Part shown: piece by piece, positions 33,550-49,200 of the stretch | Layout of the letters: each line of letters opens with the position of its first letter | Numbering within the stretch: position 1 is the first letter of the stretch | Source of the DNA: Branchiostoma floridae | Taxonomy: Eukaryota; Chordata; Leptocardii; Amphioxiformes; Branchiostomatidae | NCBI RefSeq assembly: GCF_000003815.2 | Contig: NC_049995.1 | Coordinates: 5,466,933 to 5,530,932 of the forward strand | Reading direction: 5' to 3' | DNA: 64,000 bases | Program-made: the position numbers and the translations under genes | The notes under the pieces: model-generated | The model's input: only the letters and a program-made list of their open reading frames with translations | Databases searched by the model: none | Told to the model about the DNA's origin: nothing

Positions 33550-36500
33550 CTGCAGTAAAGCAGAGAAACAGATTCAAGTTTAATCTAATAACTGGGATAA
33601 CACACTCAGACAGACAGACACAACAAAAAAGAGTACCTCAAGCAGAGTCTACTCACAAACAAAAATGTAATTATTACATAGCTATACACATGTACATGTT
33701 CATTTTCTCAGTTTGAAACTTCATGCTTAAACTTAAACAGGCACACAAATTGTAACATGAAGTGAACAAGAGAATGACTGCTGGAGTGAATGAAGTACTA
33801 AATGAGGGATGAAATGAAGTAAATGAAGAAGTGAATGAATGACTGCAGGAGTGAATGAATGATGGAATGACTGCTGGAGTGAATAAAGGAGTGAATGAGG
33901 GATGAAATGTAGAAGGGAATGAAGGAATGAATGAATGGCAAATGGAGTGAATGAGGGAGAGAGTGACTGCAGGAGTGAATTGAGGAATGAAATATAGAAA
34001 TGAATGAAGGAATGAATGAATGGCAAATGGAGTGAATGAGGGATGAAAAGTAGAAATGAATGAATGAATGAATGAATGAATGGCAAATGGAGTGAATGAG
34101 GGAGAGAGTGACTGCAGGAGTGAAAGAATGTCATTGATTGAATGACCGAAGGTCCTTGAATAAATGAAGGATGAAATGACTGCATGAATTAATGAGTCAG
34201 ACCTGCTGTTGGTCCAGCTTGTATCCTGATAGGTCGGCTTCTGTCTTGTTCTCGACCAATGGAGAAAGAGGATCAGTCAGCTCTACACTCCGCGCTGACT
34301 CCGGCTGGCTCTGCACCTCCTCCTTCTCTTCTTCAGCTAAAGAGATTCAGACAGATTTTCCATTGGTAAGTGAAATCTGAGATTGTAGTGCCACGGTACA
34401 TCTTACATCTCAAATTGTCCTGAAGAACTAAACTCGAAACTCATTCGAATTTGGTGCCAAACATTAGTGCTAGGTGCTAGTCCTAAAATATAAGGCCTTC
34501 TTTTCCTTTCTTCTGTTGTATGACATGTTTCTTCTTATTTTGATAAGTGGCTTAAAAGTAACTTTCACTGTCAAGTGTGGCCATCTTTAATTGCAGACAC
34601 AAGTGAGCCAAAAAGTGCCTGTCCTTAGTGCTGAACTACTGGTAATGGTTATTTTGGGTTGTGTACAGTGGAAGGCACCATGTTTTCAGCACTAGGGACA
34701 GGTATAAGTATGTCTGTCAATGCACACAAACTTTAAACAATCATGAAAGATCATCATCATAGTACAATGTTAAACTTTCCTCCAACTCTAAGGCTTGAGA
34801 ACTAGATTCCTTGAAAACAAATGCCTCAGCTCACTATCAATGGTCTCTCAAAGCATCCACATTGAATCATCGGGCTGTAATGTTTCATTGAATAACGTTA
34901 GAATACCGGACACTGAACAGGACTACTTTGTAAGAGGTATGAAGGGGGCCATATGCATCAACTTACTCCTGCCATCACTAAACAGAGATGAACAGCACTA
35001 TAAACTGCCTGGCATGTTTGACCAATTACCGAAGTCACATGCATATCTGTAAGATAGACGAGTTTACGTTCTGAAGTAATTGGTCATTATTTACATGTTG
35101 TAAAGGGGCATTCCACTCCAGAAGGGAGTCTTGTTTTTCAATAGATAAAGTGGCAATGAATACATAATCAGCCGAATTTTGTGGAATTCACATTGGGATG
35201 AATTACGTGATGTGTACAATAATGACACTCACTAAACCCATGCAGACCCTACCCATGCATTCACTATACGCATAGGCACTGTGTTTATCGTACAAATTTT
35301 CGGAATAAATGAGGTACGCTAAGCATACCGAGAAGGCAAATTGCTCATAAGATAGCAAAGAATACAAGAACAAGACGAGATTTCTTAGCAAACCTGAAAT
35401 TAGTTTTGTAACCTTACCTAAAAGTTATGCATTGTATTCAGCCATAGGATTAATTCAATTAGAGAGTACTTGGGGAGTTTAGTAGAAGACAGAATGCTTT
35501 TGAGGCATGTGGAGCAACTGGGTACTTTATCGTATAATGTGAAGTAGTATGCAGTTATCACTTCCTAAAATTAATATCTATCGGAAAATAACACAACTGT
35601 GTGGAGTGGAATGCCCCTTTAACATGAATAAGGCAACAGTGGTCATTAAAAATTTATATCTGTGTAGACGTTCTAACTTTAGCGTTGACATAAGGTCAAG
35701 TATTGCATTACACACCAACTCGGGAGAACGTTTCCTTAAAAGAAGCATCCCTGTCTAAAATGACAAAGAAACAGAGCCTGAAAGAAGTCTTACCTGCAAC
35801 ATCAGCCTCTTTGCTGTCTCCTTGATCAATTTCAGTCTCATTCTCCTTCCCAGGACTATCTTCCTCCTCCTTTTCACTCTCCTTCCCAGAGTCCTCACCG
35901 TCACTGTCTGACTCATCATCATCACTCAGCTCAACCTCTGATTGGTGGGGAGTCTCCTTGGTTGCCTCGGCAATGGCCTCCGTTATACTCTCTTTAGTGG
36001 ACCCTAAGACATAACCATTGATTGTAGTAAGATAAATAATACCAAATGTAAGGTATATACATCGATGAAGGTTAGACATCCAGGTAATAAGATATGCCAA
36101 AAGGAAGTTACTCAAGCAACTGGATATGATTTTGGTCAGACATTTCAACTAGCATCCACTAGTTTTCGTCAGTGACACTGAAGTGATCTGGAAGAAACAG
36201 GTCTTTTATACTCTAACTATGAATGAAGAAAATTTTAGATGTCCAATAGGAATCATTGTAAGGCAAAGTCAAGCTGAAGACAATTTTGGATTTCAATGGG
36301 ACATATACAGTATATAATTCAAACATTACAACTTGATAAGATATGATTACTTTAGGACATTTTGGGCGACATCCACTATCGAAACAATAAACTGGCAATG
36401 TCACCGGGACAGATTGATTCATTCTTTCATTTCATTATACTATAATTGGAGATGTTGAAGAAGAGTGATGGATGTCACTCTGAACATCTAGAAGTAATCT

Positions 36501-39500
36501 CTATATCATCTCCAGTTGTGGAAATTGATTTGTCTTTAAATATGCATTGTTTACTTGGATGTTAAACCTTCATAAACATACATTTAAGTACTTCAAAGTT
36601 GTATGAAGGACATCTTTTAAGTCATGATAAACGACAAAGATAAAACAGTGGAAGAAAAATAATTTCAAACTCAGAAACTGAATAAATGAAATTGACGTAG
36701 TTTCTATACCCAACAGATTTTGAATAACAAAATGATGTACATATTGCTAATAACAAGTCTCTGTAGCAGTCACTTCTATGCATGGTGGTAAGGTGCATGG
36801 TGTGTTTGCCTGCACTTGAATGTGGAAACAGCTCGTAATACTACCTTGAGTAACTTGTCACTTTCCCTGCATGGAAGTCCTACATATCTAATGTCATGCT
36901 TTGAAATTGAAGACTACCATGATTCTAGCAGTTGGAATAGAAACTCACTACTACAAGCAAGATGCATCAAATTCTTTATTGTTATCTAATCAAACTCACC
37001 AACAGTCTCGTCTTCCTTTTCAGTCTCAGCTTTTTCTGTGCTTGACTGAGACTCTGCTCCATCGTACATCCCTGCACCATCCTTTTTGTCGCTTGTTTCT
37101 GATTCTGCCTTGAAGTTCTCAGATTCTCCAGCCTCCGATTTGTCAGCCACAGATTCAGCTTTGTCCTCTTCAGAGTCTGCTTTTGGGGTCTCTGGCTCTG
37201 TATTCTCGGCCACAGATTCAGCCTTTTCTGACGTGTTGTCATCTTTGTTTTCTGCAGATTTCTCTGAAGCTGCATTGTCACCATCTTCGGACTTCACACT
37301 CTCTTCTTTTTCACTTTCAGCTTTGTCTTCCTTGCTGTCTGCTTTCTCTGTGTGAACGCTTTCTTCCTTCCCTTCCTGGCTGTCGGATTTTTCCGACCGG
37401 ACGCTTTCTGCTTTTTCAGACTTCACGCTTTCCGTCTTTACGCTTTCTGCCTTCTCGACACTTTCAGGGACGCTTTCTGCCTCTGAGGCACTTGCCTTCA
37501 AGACTTCCTCGGGAGGTATCTCTTCCGCGACCTCTTCTTGTACGGATTCTGTTTTCTCTGAGGGCTTGTCAACTTCATCCTCAATTTCAGAGTCGGATGA
37601 TGATGATGACGATGAGCCGCTTGATGACGATGATGATGACCTTCTCTCGATCTTACTCCCTGTCAAGGTCAAAGTGAACATGGAAGACAGTGAGTGACCA
37701 AAAAAACAAACTTGTAAGCAACCAATATCTGAAGTAAGAGTACATTTTTATAATTACAGGATTAACACAGTGACTGTCTTTTAATGCTAATATAAGTGAC
37801 CATTAACCAAAATTTTGATGAAATTCTCAACGAATTTGATAGTATAAAACATTTTTTTGTGTGTTTGATATATACATGTATGTATGTATTCATGTGTGGG
37901 CCACAACACCTGCATACCGCTGCCTGTGTCCCACGTGTATTGTATTGTTTGCAATTTCAATAAATCAAATCAAATCTCAAAATTTGCTCAATGATCACTC
38001 GTGCAAAAGGGGTCTTACTGAACATCAAAACACCTCTAGTCTAAGCACCTTATTCTAAACTGTGACACACGTGTAATACACATTTCACACCATTTCACAC
38101 CATTTCACTTGACAATGAAATCAACACAGGCCATAAAGCAACAATAAAAACTTGAAAATCCACCATCTAACCAAAATTCCTAATGCTAAGGAAAGCCAAA
38201 AATACGAAACTCAAAACAAAACCATCAAGTGCATAATGATTACATGGACATTGAATAAACACCCCTAGGACAAAGTAGAATGATCCAAACTTCGCATGCA
38301 ATGACTCTTGGACCAGTCCACACAATACACACCACAAGGGGTGATCGGAAGAGTAGAAAGATAACAAACACAGGTGAAAACATCACTTCGTGCACAATGA
38401 CAACATTCCTAAGGAAGAAACAAGTCTTACGTCCAGTTGTTATCTGGTCAGAAAATAGATGGAACGGCGTTCCAAGAAAGCTTCGGGAGCCCTCCAAGCC
38501 AAGGAAATTCTCAACAAGTCTTGTCCAAATGTCTTGTGCAATGTATTTACACTGAACTAATGCTTGCAAGTCTTGAAGATACTTTATTAAGCAAAAGAGC
38601 AATCAAAGGAATCACAGAGGTCTAAGAAAAGTTACTGATTACAACTTGATCAAGTTTACAATGATCATACAATTGATCCATGGAATGATAAGACCATTGC
38701 AAAGCAGGATTATAACGTTATATGTATGCAGTGTACACACTACAATTTCAACCCATTAAATGCAGCACTGTCTTGACAATGGAGAGCACATCACTAATAG
38801 ATTTTAGTGCACTGATGAGCAGGATAAGCCAACAATGTCATGGTCTCCAGAGTATTAGTTAATTACCCTCATTGATACAAATCTCGGCCTTATTGCAAAA
38901 ATGCTACTGACCAATAACTCGGTGTTGCCATAAAATCACAAAGAGCCGTCTACCTCCTTTCTTTCCAACCAAGAAATATGGACAAACATCATTTCTGAAT
39001 ATTGCGACACATACAGTCAGTGTACCATGACATAAACTGTACTTCATTCAGTCGGTACAAACAATGAACACGCCAATCAAACTTTTTTTCTTGCGTTTCC
39101 TAAAGAGCTGATTCTATTAGTCTTCTAAAACATTGATGGCTTTCACAGCTAGACTGTACTTCTGAATCAGTATTACACATTGGCACAATCTTGCTCCACC
39201 AATTACCACTCCAGTACTTTTCTATGTTGTATATTACTGTTACATACACTGTAACATCTCATGAAGTCTGCAAGCTCGTTGTAGTAGTAAAATGAACACT
39301 CCACATCAATCAGTGTATAATGGATCATAGAGAATCAACAACCACTACGACACCATGTCAATCTTTTGTACATTAGCACTGCTGGTCATTGATCAATAAG
39401 TTAGCAATGTTAGTTAACATTAGTTAGCAATTGATTCAATCATTAACAAATTCTGACACACCAATGTTGTAGATAATTCATTATACTGTGTCCTGTAATT

Positions 39501-40232
39501 AGGTACACTTATGGCAAGAGAAACTGACATCCTCATGTGCAAGCAATTAGTTAATGAGTTAGCAATGTGAGTCAATGACGTACTCACCATAACAGACACA
39601 TTACCAATAGACCTAACACAATAACAGACTTATTTGACTTTAGCCAATTTTTATATATCATGAATATGTGAGTGATTTTGTAAGCCATGATTCACAAATG
39701 GATATTAGTACTAATCATTTGAAAGGATTATGTTGAAGATTGATATTAGATAAAAACAAAAATAAAGAAAATCAAACTTCAGGCAGACCTTGGTCCGTTT
39801 CCATGGGAACCTCCTCCTCAACCTCGACCTCTGCCACCTCATCCTCCTCTTTATTTCCCTCCTTCAGTTCCTCCTCTACTTCTTCTTCCTTCTCTTCTTC
39901 ATCCATGACTTCATCAGACTCTGCAGTTTCCTTCAATTCTTCATCCATCACTTCATCAGCCTCAGCAGTTTCCTTTGTGGTTATTTCCTCTTCTAACTCG
40001 GCAATTTCTTCTTCCTCTGAGTCCGGTGGAGTGTATTGTTCATCCTTGGCGTCATCTTTGGCACATAGTGAGATACGGGAGTATGGCACATAAGTTTATT
40101 TCTGATTTTCTTTGGCCTGAACTTTTTGCACAGTCAGGTCTTTTCATTTTTGCTGTATGAGTGTGTTTTGTATTTGAATTTTGTATGGTTTGGAATAGAT
40201 GTACATTGTAACAGTTTGTGTGTGTATGCATG

Positions 40233-40265
<33 letters not shown>

Positions 40266-43200
40266 AAAAATGTATGTGCTTGTGTGTGTATGTTTGTAAG
40301 TCAAAAAGAGCTCTGTTTCTCTTTTTCTCTCCTTTGACAAGACAGCATCCTTACACTAAGTTACTGTAGACCTTCTAATCTAAGTTGGACCAAAACTCTA
40401 GCTGATGGTATGTGCTGAATTTTCAGAATTAGGTTTATATATAGCAAGAAAAACTCACTCAATTTAAGTTATCTTTAAAGTTAGCTAATTTTCAAATTGA
40501 TATTTTGAGTGAAATAGTTTGCTCAAAGGTTCTGATAAAATATAAAATCTTTTCCTTAGAATCACAAAGTTATTTGATATGCAGAAAACTAAAAAACTTT
40601 CAAATCTATGATAATTTTATACTTGGGAAGCATATCTTGTACACACAACTCAGAGTCATCGAAACCTCTACTTTAAGGTCTATTCTAAGATGTACAAAAG
40701 GCTCCATGACTGAATTGCCTTTCTTCAATGACCTCCTAACTTTAAGGTGTTTAGTAACTCCTTCAGCCTTCGACCCTCGTCTTCAGTCCCTGACTCAACC
40801 TCGGTTTCTTCAGGGTAAAATTCTGTCTCACTCTCTGATAGGTCTTGAGAAAGATACGTCTTCAAGGCTTCATCTAAGGTATCTGACATTTCTTCAGTAT
40901 CTTCTTCGCTCTCGGATAACTGAGTTGTTGGTTTTCTGATTTCTTTGTGTGCTGTCATTTCTTTGCTCATTTCTTCATCATTTCGTACCATCATTTCTTT
41001 ACCAAAACCGTCTTCACTGGAAATATGATACGTCTTCAAGGCTTCGTCTAAAGTATCTGACATTTCTTCAGTGTCTTCACTCTCGGACAAACCAGTTGTT
41101 GTTTTCAAATCATTGTCTGCTCGTGTTTGTTTATTTCTTGTTTCATCTTTACTTTGACCATCTTCTGTCAAAATATGACTTGTGACATCCAACTTATGCT
41201 TTGGTGAATCAGACAGAGCAGCACTATCCAAAACTACATGTTCTGAACTTTCTGTTTGACCAACTTCAAGGTCGTCTGACTGTTGTTCCCTATCCCCTGC
41301 CCTTGACTCAAGGTCAGATTCTATCTCAGTTTCGGACAGTTCTTGAGACAGATATGTCTTCAAGGCATGGTCGATTGTGCCTGAGGAGTCAGAGGAGTCA
41401 TAACCTTCTGCTGATGACTCCTCATTGTAATTCTGAGGAATTTTCTGTTTGTCATCATACATTCCATTGTCTGTTGTGTCAGCCATCGTGACCTCTGAAT
41501 TCTGATCTACAGTGTCACGGAGGCCATCATTGGATAGAGCATTTAGTTCATCATCTTCTACTGTAACAGTAACTGTAGATGACTTGCAATCATAGGGATT
41601 TTCCTGCCTGTCATCATATGTACTGAAATTCTCTGTTCTATCAGCCATTATGACCTCTGAATTTTTATCTCCCATATCATGAAGGTCATCCTCAAAAATA
41701 GCACTTTGTTTCTCACAATTCGTTTCATTTTTCGACATGCTGCCAAAACCTTCCGTACCAATTTCAGCATCCAATCCAGTGGCTGTATAGTGTGTTTGGG
41801 GGTTTATATCCTTTCCAGCCAGATGCAAATTATCTGTCGCTGCAGCCCTTGGGATGTTACCCCTTGATTGCATTTCTGGTTCTGAGTCAGAAAACGATGT
41901 GTATGAGTCAGTGTGGAATGTGGAGTCAGTGTGGAATGTGGTGTCAGTGTGGTTTGCAGTATGTGTCTCAGACACAGTGACATTGTCTTGCAATATGTCT
42001 TCACAAGTGCTAAGTGTGTCTGTTAGACTACTGATTGGATAGGAAGTTGTGTGATGTGTCTCTGAGCTTTGATTGACATCTGTCAAAGTCAGGCTGTCAG
42101 AGTCTGTCAACTGTGACACTTCTGTCAAGTCTGAGGCGGTCATGTTTGTCAAGGTCGTAGAGTCATTCTTCTCAAGGTCAGAAGGTATTGAGTTCACCTG
42201 CATGTCTGCTGAGTGACCCAACATGAACTCTGACCTTTGGGACTGGAGGTCAGTCCAAGTGTTTGTTGCTACGTAAGTCAGTCGATCGTCACTACGGTAA
42301 CTGTCTTTGTCAGTCCGGTGCTTGTCTGTCAGTTGTGTCAGACTCTTTTTCCTTGTCCTCTCTTGTAAATCAAAATATAAACAACTTAATGTAAAAATCC
42401 AAACAATCAAGAATGGCAATCATCCAATAAAAGTATGAAATGAAATTAATGAGTTTAGGTACACAATCATATAATGCAATCTGAACAATCCATGCAATAT
42501 GAATCATAAAGAAATGAATGTATCATCAATACAATGATTCTACTATAAGAAAGGAGAATTCTAACTCGCCACAAAGGTTGCATATGCCTAAATCCACGTA
42601 AACCTTAAATCTTTATTTTTCCTGTCACTAGACTTTCATAATGAAATGGTGAATCGTATATTTTTGTAATGCCTAACCAAAAACCTCAACTTATACAATC
42701 ATATTAAACTGAACCTAAGAATGTTAACTTAAGACTTACCTTCTTTCTTAGAACTACCTCCTTCACTTTCCTTATCGCCCTCCGTCTCACCTTCTTCCTC
42801 AAAGTCTTCCTCATAGTTGTCGGCCTCTGCAAGGGTACAAAATGTGATTCTTCAATATCAAAAACTGAGTCATGATGAAATTATTCACAGACAGTTATGT
42901 AAGCCATTTCCAAGGGCCTTCACCAAGAGGTTGCATACGGTAGGTATATATACCGACTGAAAAAAAACACACTTTAACCTCACACCTGTAAATAACACTG
43001 GTCACTTAAGATTTGGAAAGTCACTCTTAACTTTCAAGGTTTAAAGGTATTGTGTTAGAAACCCAACTTTGTTAGAGATTCTTTCAGCCTATACATTGTC
43101 AATAGTACCTTCTTTTACCATAAACATGTTTGAAGTATTTCTGTAACACATCTTTCTAAATCTATAGTGACCAGTGTTTTAACCTTTCAACCCTACCCGT

Positions 43201-46200
43201 TCTTCCATCTATATAAGAAACCAGGAAGTGACCTTGGTGCTGAGATTAACGAAGAAACATGTTGAGAATGTGCAACCAACCAAAAATCTTAAACCCAGTC
43301 GCACATTAGAAAGGAGGCAACAGAGGAATACTATAGGGTGGATGTTTGGAAAGCTCTATACTCTGTGCAGAACACCGGATGGTAAATGGGTAAACCTTCA
43401 GTTTTGTCTTCACTGGTTTCTGTTTCTTTGATCTCATCTTCAACGTCCATTCTCTCATCACCATTGCCTGTTGGGGCGGGGTCATCACTATGGGAACCAT
43501 GCTCAATGACCTCACTGCCTTCTTCTATGATTTCGTCAATGACGGAAGCTTCGTTGGAACTTTTGCTCGCGTCTTCCTCCAGGTTACGGACTTCTTCCAC
43601 TTCGACAATGCTTTCTGCATCGTCTCCCATCATGCTTTGTGCTTCCTTCCCATGATGCACTTCTACCTCCACCGCTGACTGGGTAGCAGAGGACGGACGT
43701 TTGGTCTGGGTTGCAAGGTCTTCTGTGATTGAATGGCCGGAGCTCTCTTTTCCCAACATGCTCTGCTTGTCTCCTCCCACAATGCTTTGCCTTTCTGATC
43801 CCAGAGAGCTTTGCTTCTCTTCCGTTTCCCTTGGGGTCACACTTCGGTCTTCTTCCATCGATTCCGGACTATGAGAGTCAGCTGGTTTGACACTTTCTTC
43901 ATTTGAAGATGATTTTTGGCTGTCTATGGCATTTGTTTGATTTATGTTTGGCTCTGTTTCCTTTGTGCTTGTGTGAGAAGCTGTGCTCTGAAGGTCTGAA
44001 GCAAATGTCAGCTTCCTGTCGCTATTTGAACCCTGTTTGTCAGGGACTGCACATGGTGCATGAGGATGGAATAGTTACAACGATTAGAATTCAGAATGGA
44101 TGTGAAAAATTTACAATTATGATATTCAGATCCTCAATTCCCCTGTCACACAGTCTTCATGCATTGAATAAATTTTGGCAGTACTTATTTCAACCGGTTT
44201 TCTTTTTTAGTAATCCATGAACCCTTGTACAAGGCCAAATTAATGAACCTCATCCATTACAACAGCATGGATTTTTAGGCAAATAATGTGCCCAGGCAAT
44301 TCTGGTATTTAGCGCCCTTCTGGCCATTAACAAATAAAGCAAAAGCTCAATAACTGTGTGACAAGGGCTTGAAGAAGATTTGTACTGAAAAGAAGACCAT
44401 TCTGTTTCTTACAATGTCCTCCACCTGCAAGTAGCCAAGATACAAAAGAAGTTTAATAAGATGATAATTATGGGTATATCACCCTCATAATTCTGCCAGG
44501 TAACAAAAGACCACCACATAAAAGATAAAAGTTACTGTGTCATCAAGACTTTCTCAAGAATGTCCTGTTCACCTGACTGTTAACATGTACCTGATGTTGC
44601 AGGAGGAGATCTCTTTAAATTCAATGGCAAAACATGGCATTCATAGGGTACCTGGCAGGGTTATGAGCTGATGAGCATTGACTGTCTAGTAAGAACTTAA
44701 TCATAACCCACCTGATGTCTCCTCCTTGCTCTTCTTCTTCCCTTTAGGAGGACGAGGTTGCCGGGGTACTCCCTCAGCTGCCTGGCATCTAGAACATTCA
44801 CACAAAAAAAAATTTTTAAACTTACCCTAAGAGGCAAAGTTTAAGTTGTGGTACACTGTTCATTGTGCTTACCGAAAAGCGATAGTAAGGGGAATTTCTT
44901 TGATACAATAAACTAAATTAAATTGTACATAGCGTCTGTTCTCTCTGTCACAACCAGACTGAGTAGAAGATTAGCTCTTCAGTGACCCAAACTGGATGGA
45001 GATCACTTTGAATTTTTCTTTAAATTTATTTTTCAAAGACAGACATCTTCTGTCCGACAATAGAAAAATTGAACAACCAAGAAAACCAAGCTGTCCTGAC
45101 CTGTAGCATGGTGCGGCCCCCTCGATGTTGACCAGTTCGAAGTGCCCGAGTTTGCTGCCCAGTTTGCGCCCCTTCTTGTGCTTGTACTCGCAGCAGGCGC
45201 TCAGACGGATGTCCTGAAGACCGTTCAGGTAGAACGTAAGGCTGAACGGGAAACCGCGGTGGCGCCGAGAGATAAAGGAGAAAGACGCTGTGGAATCAAA
45301 AAAGAAAGTTGATAAAATCACGACATTCCTTGTACAGTACAATGTAATATGGAGCATAAAGTACAAGTATGTGATATGGAGTAATGCTGTACAAGAAATA
45401 AACCAAATTTCTGCCCATACAAGCAAAACCAGGACACTCAACACTCCATACTAAATCGTTCATCTGGCTTAATATCAAAAAGATTAATTTTGATCTAACT
45501 CGAACACACGATCAGTTGGTCTTTTTCAGAAATGACTTGAAGTTAGTAGATTCATTATTGCTTAGTTTGATTTTCTGGAAGGGATGTGTACTTAGCAATT
45601 TTGTCGTCGGTTACCCTAAAAAATTGGCAGACGAACTGAAAATTTGTCCCAATGCTAAATGTTGGAGTATCATATTGAATCCTTGTCCATTACATCAATG
45701 TACAAACACTGACAAACTTTGACAAAAGGGACACTTACTTCCCTCATGCAGGAGTTCGCGAAACACGACAAGCGTGTTCCCGCCACAGTGCTGCTGCTCC
45801 ACCATGATCTCATCACGATAGTCAAACCGCTCCACGTCGAGGTGGATGTTCTTCCCGACGTAGCGCATCGTCACCTCGCACATGGACTGGAGCTGTGTAC
45901 GGTGGGCCTTGGGTGGCTCCATACGATGCAGTGTCAACGAACCCTGTATTTGCACCAAAAATTCATGTACAAAATGAGTCATAAGATACTGTGAGATACA
46001 GTGAGCTTATACCCCCCTCACATTAGGCGCGATTCTATCGGACGACGAGTCTGTGAGCTCTAATTTACGAGGAGGCATGACCCCGATGCCGACGAAGAAA
46101 TTGCAGAGTTCCCCCTTCCCGTCAGGGTCATGCCTCCTCGTAATTTAGAGATCGCAGACTCGTTGTTCGATCGAATCGCGCCTAATGTGAGGGGGGTATT

Positions 46201-49200
46201 AGGAAATAACAAGAAATAGTCTTATCATGGAAGCTCATCTGTGCAGTAATCATTATTATAATAATATAAAGCTAAACTTTCATCCAACACAAGACTATGC
46301 ATGGATCAAATCTTAAACAACTTTTGCCTTCTTCAGGATCAATGCTGAGTATCATTCAACTCAGAACGTAAATTCATGAGAGTTACGGACTCGTGATTGT
46401 ATTAACAATGTCGTGATCTTGTGGATACGTGTCGTCAGCAATTCGGGTCAAACGTGCCAGGAAGTTGATAATGCCCACATCCTCTGTTCAGTGATGGCTG
46501 AAGTGCCCTGATGAGATTGTCTTGCCTAGTCTTGCCTTACAAGAAATTGTCTTGCCTAGTCGCGTAATATAACTGTTGTCATATTAACTTGTTCCTATGA
46601 AGCCCAATGGCTGTACAGATCTTGAAGAACGTAATACTATTTCAATTTGGTAAAAATGCATGTAAGACACTCAGTCCTTACCTTGTTCGAGGGTGGCTTT
46701 AACCGCCTACCCCGGTACGTGCTGCCCCCTGACGACCCGTTCCCACCACTGCGTGTCCGCCGCCTGCTGCTGGCAGGTTTTCGGGGGGTGGGGTGGGGAG
46801 ACCCCGTCTCTAGCATGGTGGGGTCCACCACTGGAAGGGTGTAGGGGGAGACCCCCCCTCCAAGGTCCATGTTCCCCATGTTGTTGGTGAAGGTTCGCAG
46901 TGCAGCTGGATCCACCTGTACCAACACAAACATATAGACTGAGTGTCTGGGAAACACAAAGGAGGTTGAATGTATGGATCCAATCTAACTTAAAATTTAA
47001 AACCACATTGAAATTCTAAGCAATGACAGTTTACATTGCCACACAGTAAAGACTTGTAGTCTTGTTACAGTAGTTTGCATTTTTACATATTTTACCAAGG
47101 GAAACCCATTTCTATGGACAGGTCAAGAATGTCTTTTACATGTCAGAGTTTCTGAGAAAAATCCAGACTGATATGCTGATCTTAAGAAAATTTGTAAAGC
47201 TTTTAGAGTTCATAGATTTGTTTTGAATTGTCTTCTACATTCCTTTGGTTGTCATCTAGACAAAGTAAGAAGGGTGCGAAGACTCGATTAGAATAGATTT
47301 TACCTGCATATTGTAAAGTCTACCTGTGTAGGACAGGTAACTTACTGTTACAAGTAAAATGTACAATTTGTACCAATTATCATCCTATTACTAGCACCCA
47401 ACTGCCCATTTAAGCAATCAACAAGCAATAAAGATATCATCACTGATAGAGGCAAACAAAAACAACTTTGTTTCATTCTAGTTTAAGAAACCAACCTGGT
47501 ACAGATAGTGTGAGTCCACGCTTTCCCGCGGTTCCTCCGCTCTCCGTGCCTGCGGTGGTAGCAGTGGCATCCCTTCCTCGTCAAAATACACCGGCTGTAA
47601 CAACATCAGAGCTCATGGTCAGTATCCCTTCAAAACTAAGAACTGTTGTGCAATTAGTCTAACAATTCTGTACACTTTTCACATAGTAATTAACTGACTT
47701 GAAAACCTTTATGAGGAAGTTAAAATTATCATGTTTCACATGTTTCCTGCGTTACAGGGCTTTTTCAACAAAGAAACAAGCTTAAGGGCACTGCACTTCC
47801 ATGCCATGACCTATGATGCACCCTGTTACCATGGGGAGCAGATTCTCTCAGCGACTGCCAAGATTCAACTGTCTTCAACTGTGTCCTGTCTGACAGTGTT
47901 TTTACGAATAGGTCACAGTATCTACTTGTTGCCAGGTCCTAGGTTAATCTGAGTATAGAACATCCAGGGGCTCAGCCATGCCCCGAAAATAGCCCAGTAA
48001 CCACAGGTTGTCAAATAGGGCCACATAAAAGTCACACCAGTGCAGAAAAACAGCTCATAAACTATGCAGAGAGACTCTCTTTTTGAAATGGAAATATAGC
48101 ATACGTTTGGCTGTTAGGCAGCAAGGGGAAGGTTTAATAATACCACCAACCTAACACCCAAACCTACCGGTCCGTCCTGCCTTCTCCTGCGATGCCCCTT
48201 GGGGAACTGTGGAGCAGTCTTGGGCCGTGTGCCGTTGGTGTAGGCGCGGGGGTTGGGGTAGTCCTCCGCGGAGTGGGGGCGTGACCCACGCGGGGACAGG
48301 TACGGGATGATGTCTTCGTCACCATGACGTCCGCGCTCCGTCTGCGTACAGGAAAAATGATGAGATTTTTTGTCAAAACCAGCAAACTAAAAGTCTAGAG
48401 ATATCTTTTCAGCATAACAGGAAAACACCACAGGACAGGTGGCAAAACAAGTGCTCATAATATATGGAAGCTGTCACCTGAATGGATTATGAATAAAATT
48501 GTCATTTATTATGAAATGAAATTGGGAAAAAATCTACAACAAGTCATGATGAAATAACTCATTGACACACAATGAACCAGAGACACAATGTATTTGAGAT
48601 TGAATAAAGAAACATTTTTTTCAATTTTTTAGAAAATCAGATTCAATTGAAATTGACAAATCCTGTCAAAGTTTTAAAATTCAATTTGCAAATTTTCCTT
48701 ACCCTGATTCTCTGGACCCGCTCGATCTTAGAAATCTCCTCCAGTTTCTTCTTGATCTCCACCTGCCGCGCCCTCTGTAACCATAGCAACCACATCAGCT
48801 GACCATCCACCAATCAGAGCAAACAACACAAATCTCAGGATCAACAGGAGCAGTGAAGCATTGTGGGATGAAGTTTTTGGCTTGAGCTTTTTCAAACCAG
48901 AAATAAATGACTAATAAACATACAAAGATTTTAGTTCTTAACACAAAGTTGAATTCTGTTTACTGAATTTTGTGCTCAAAGCCTTTCTTGACTATTGGAA
49001 GATACAAAATTAATTCTGTCCTTAGCCCCAAACCTTTTCAAGCTTGAATGCATGGTTATCATTATAACTAAAAAAAATGTGGAATTACTTGCAGCAATTA
49101 TCTTATATTTCTCCCACAAAAGGCATTATAAAATATGTAAATTTGTGGTCTTTATTATCAGCTGCATCTACATCAATGAAGGTTAGACATCCAGGTAAAA

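Noticed and set aside
33733-34185. Minus-strand 150-codon open frame rich in His, Ser and Phe
   Set aside because: Translation of the GAATGA minisatellite within an ERICH3 intron.
37086-37677. Plus-strand open frames opposite the acidic ERICH3 exon
   Set aside because: Shadows of Glu/Ser-rich coding sequence on the minus strand.
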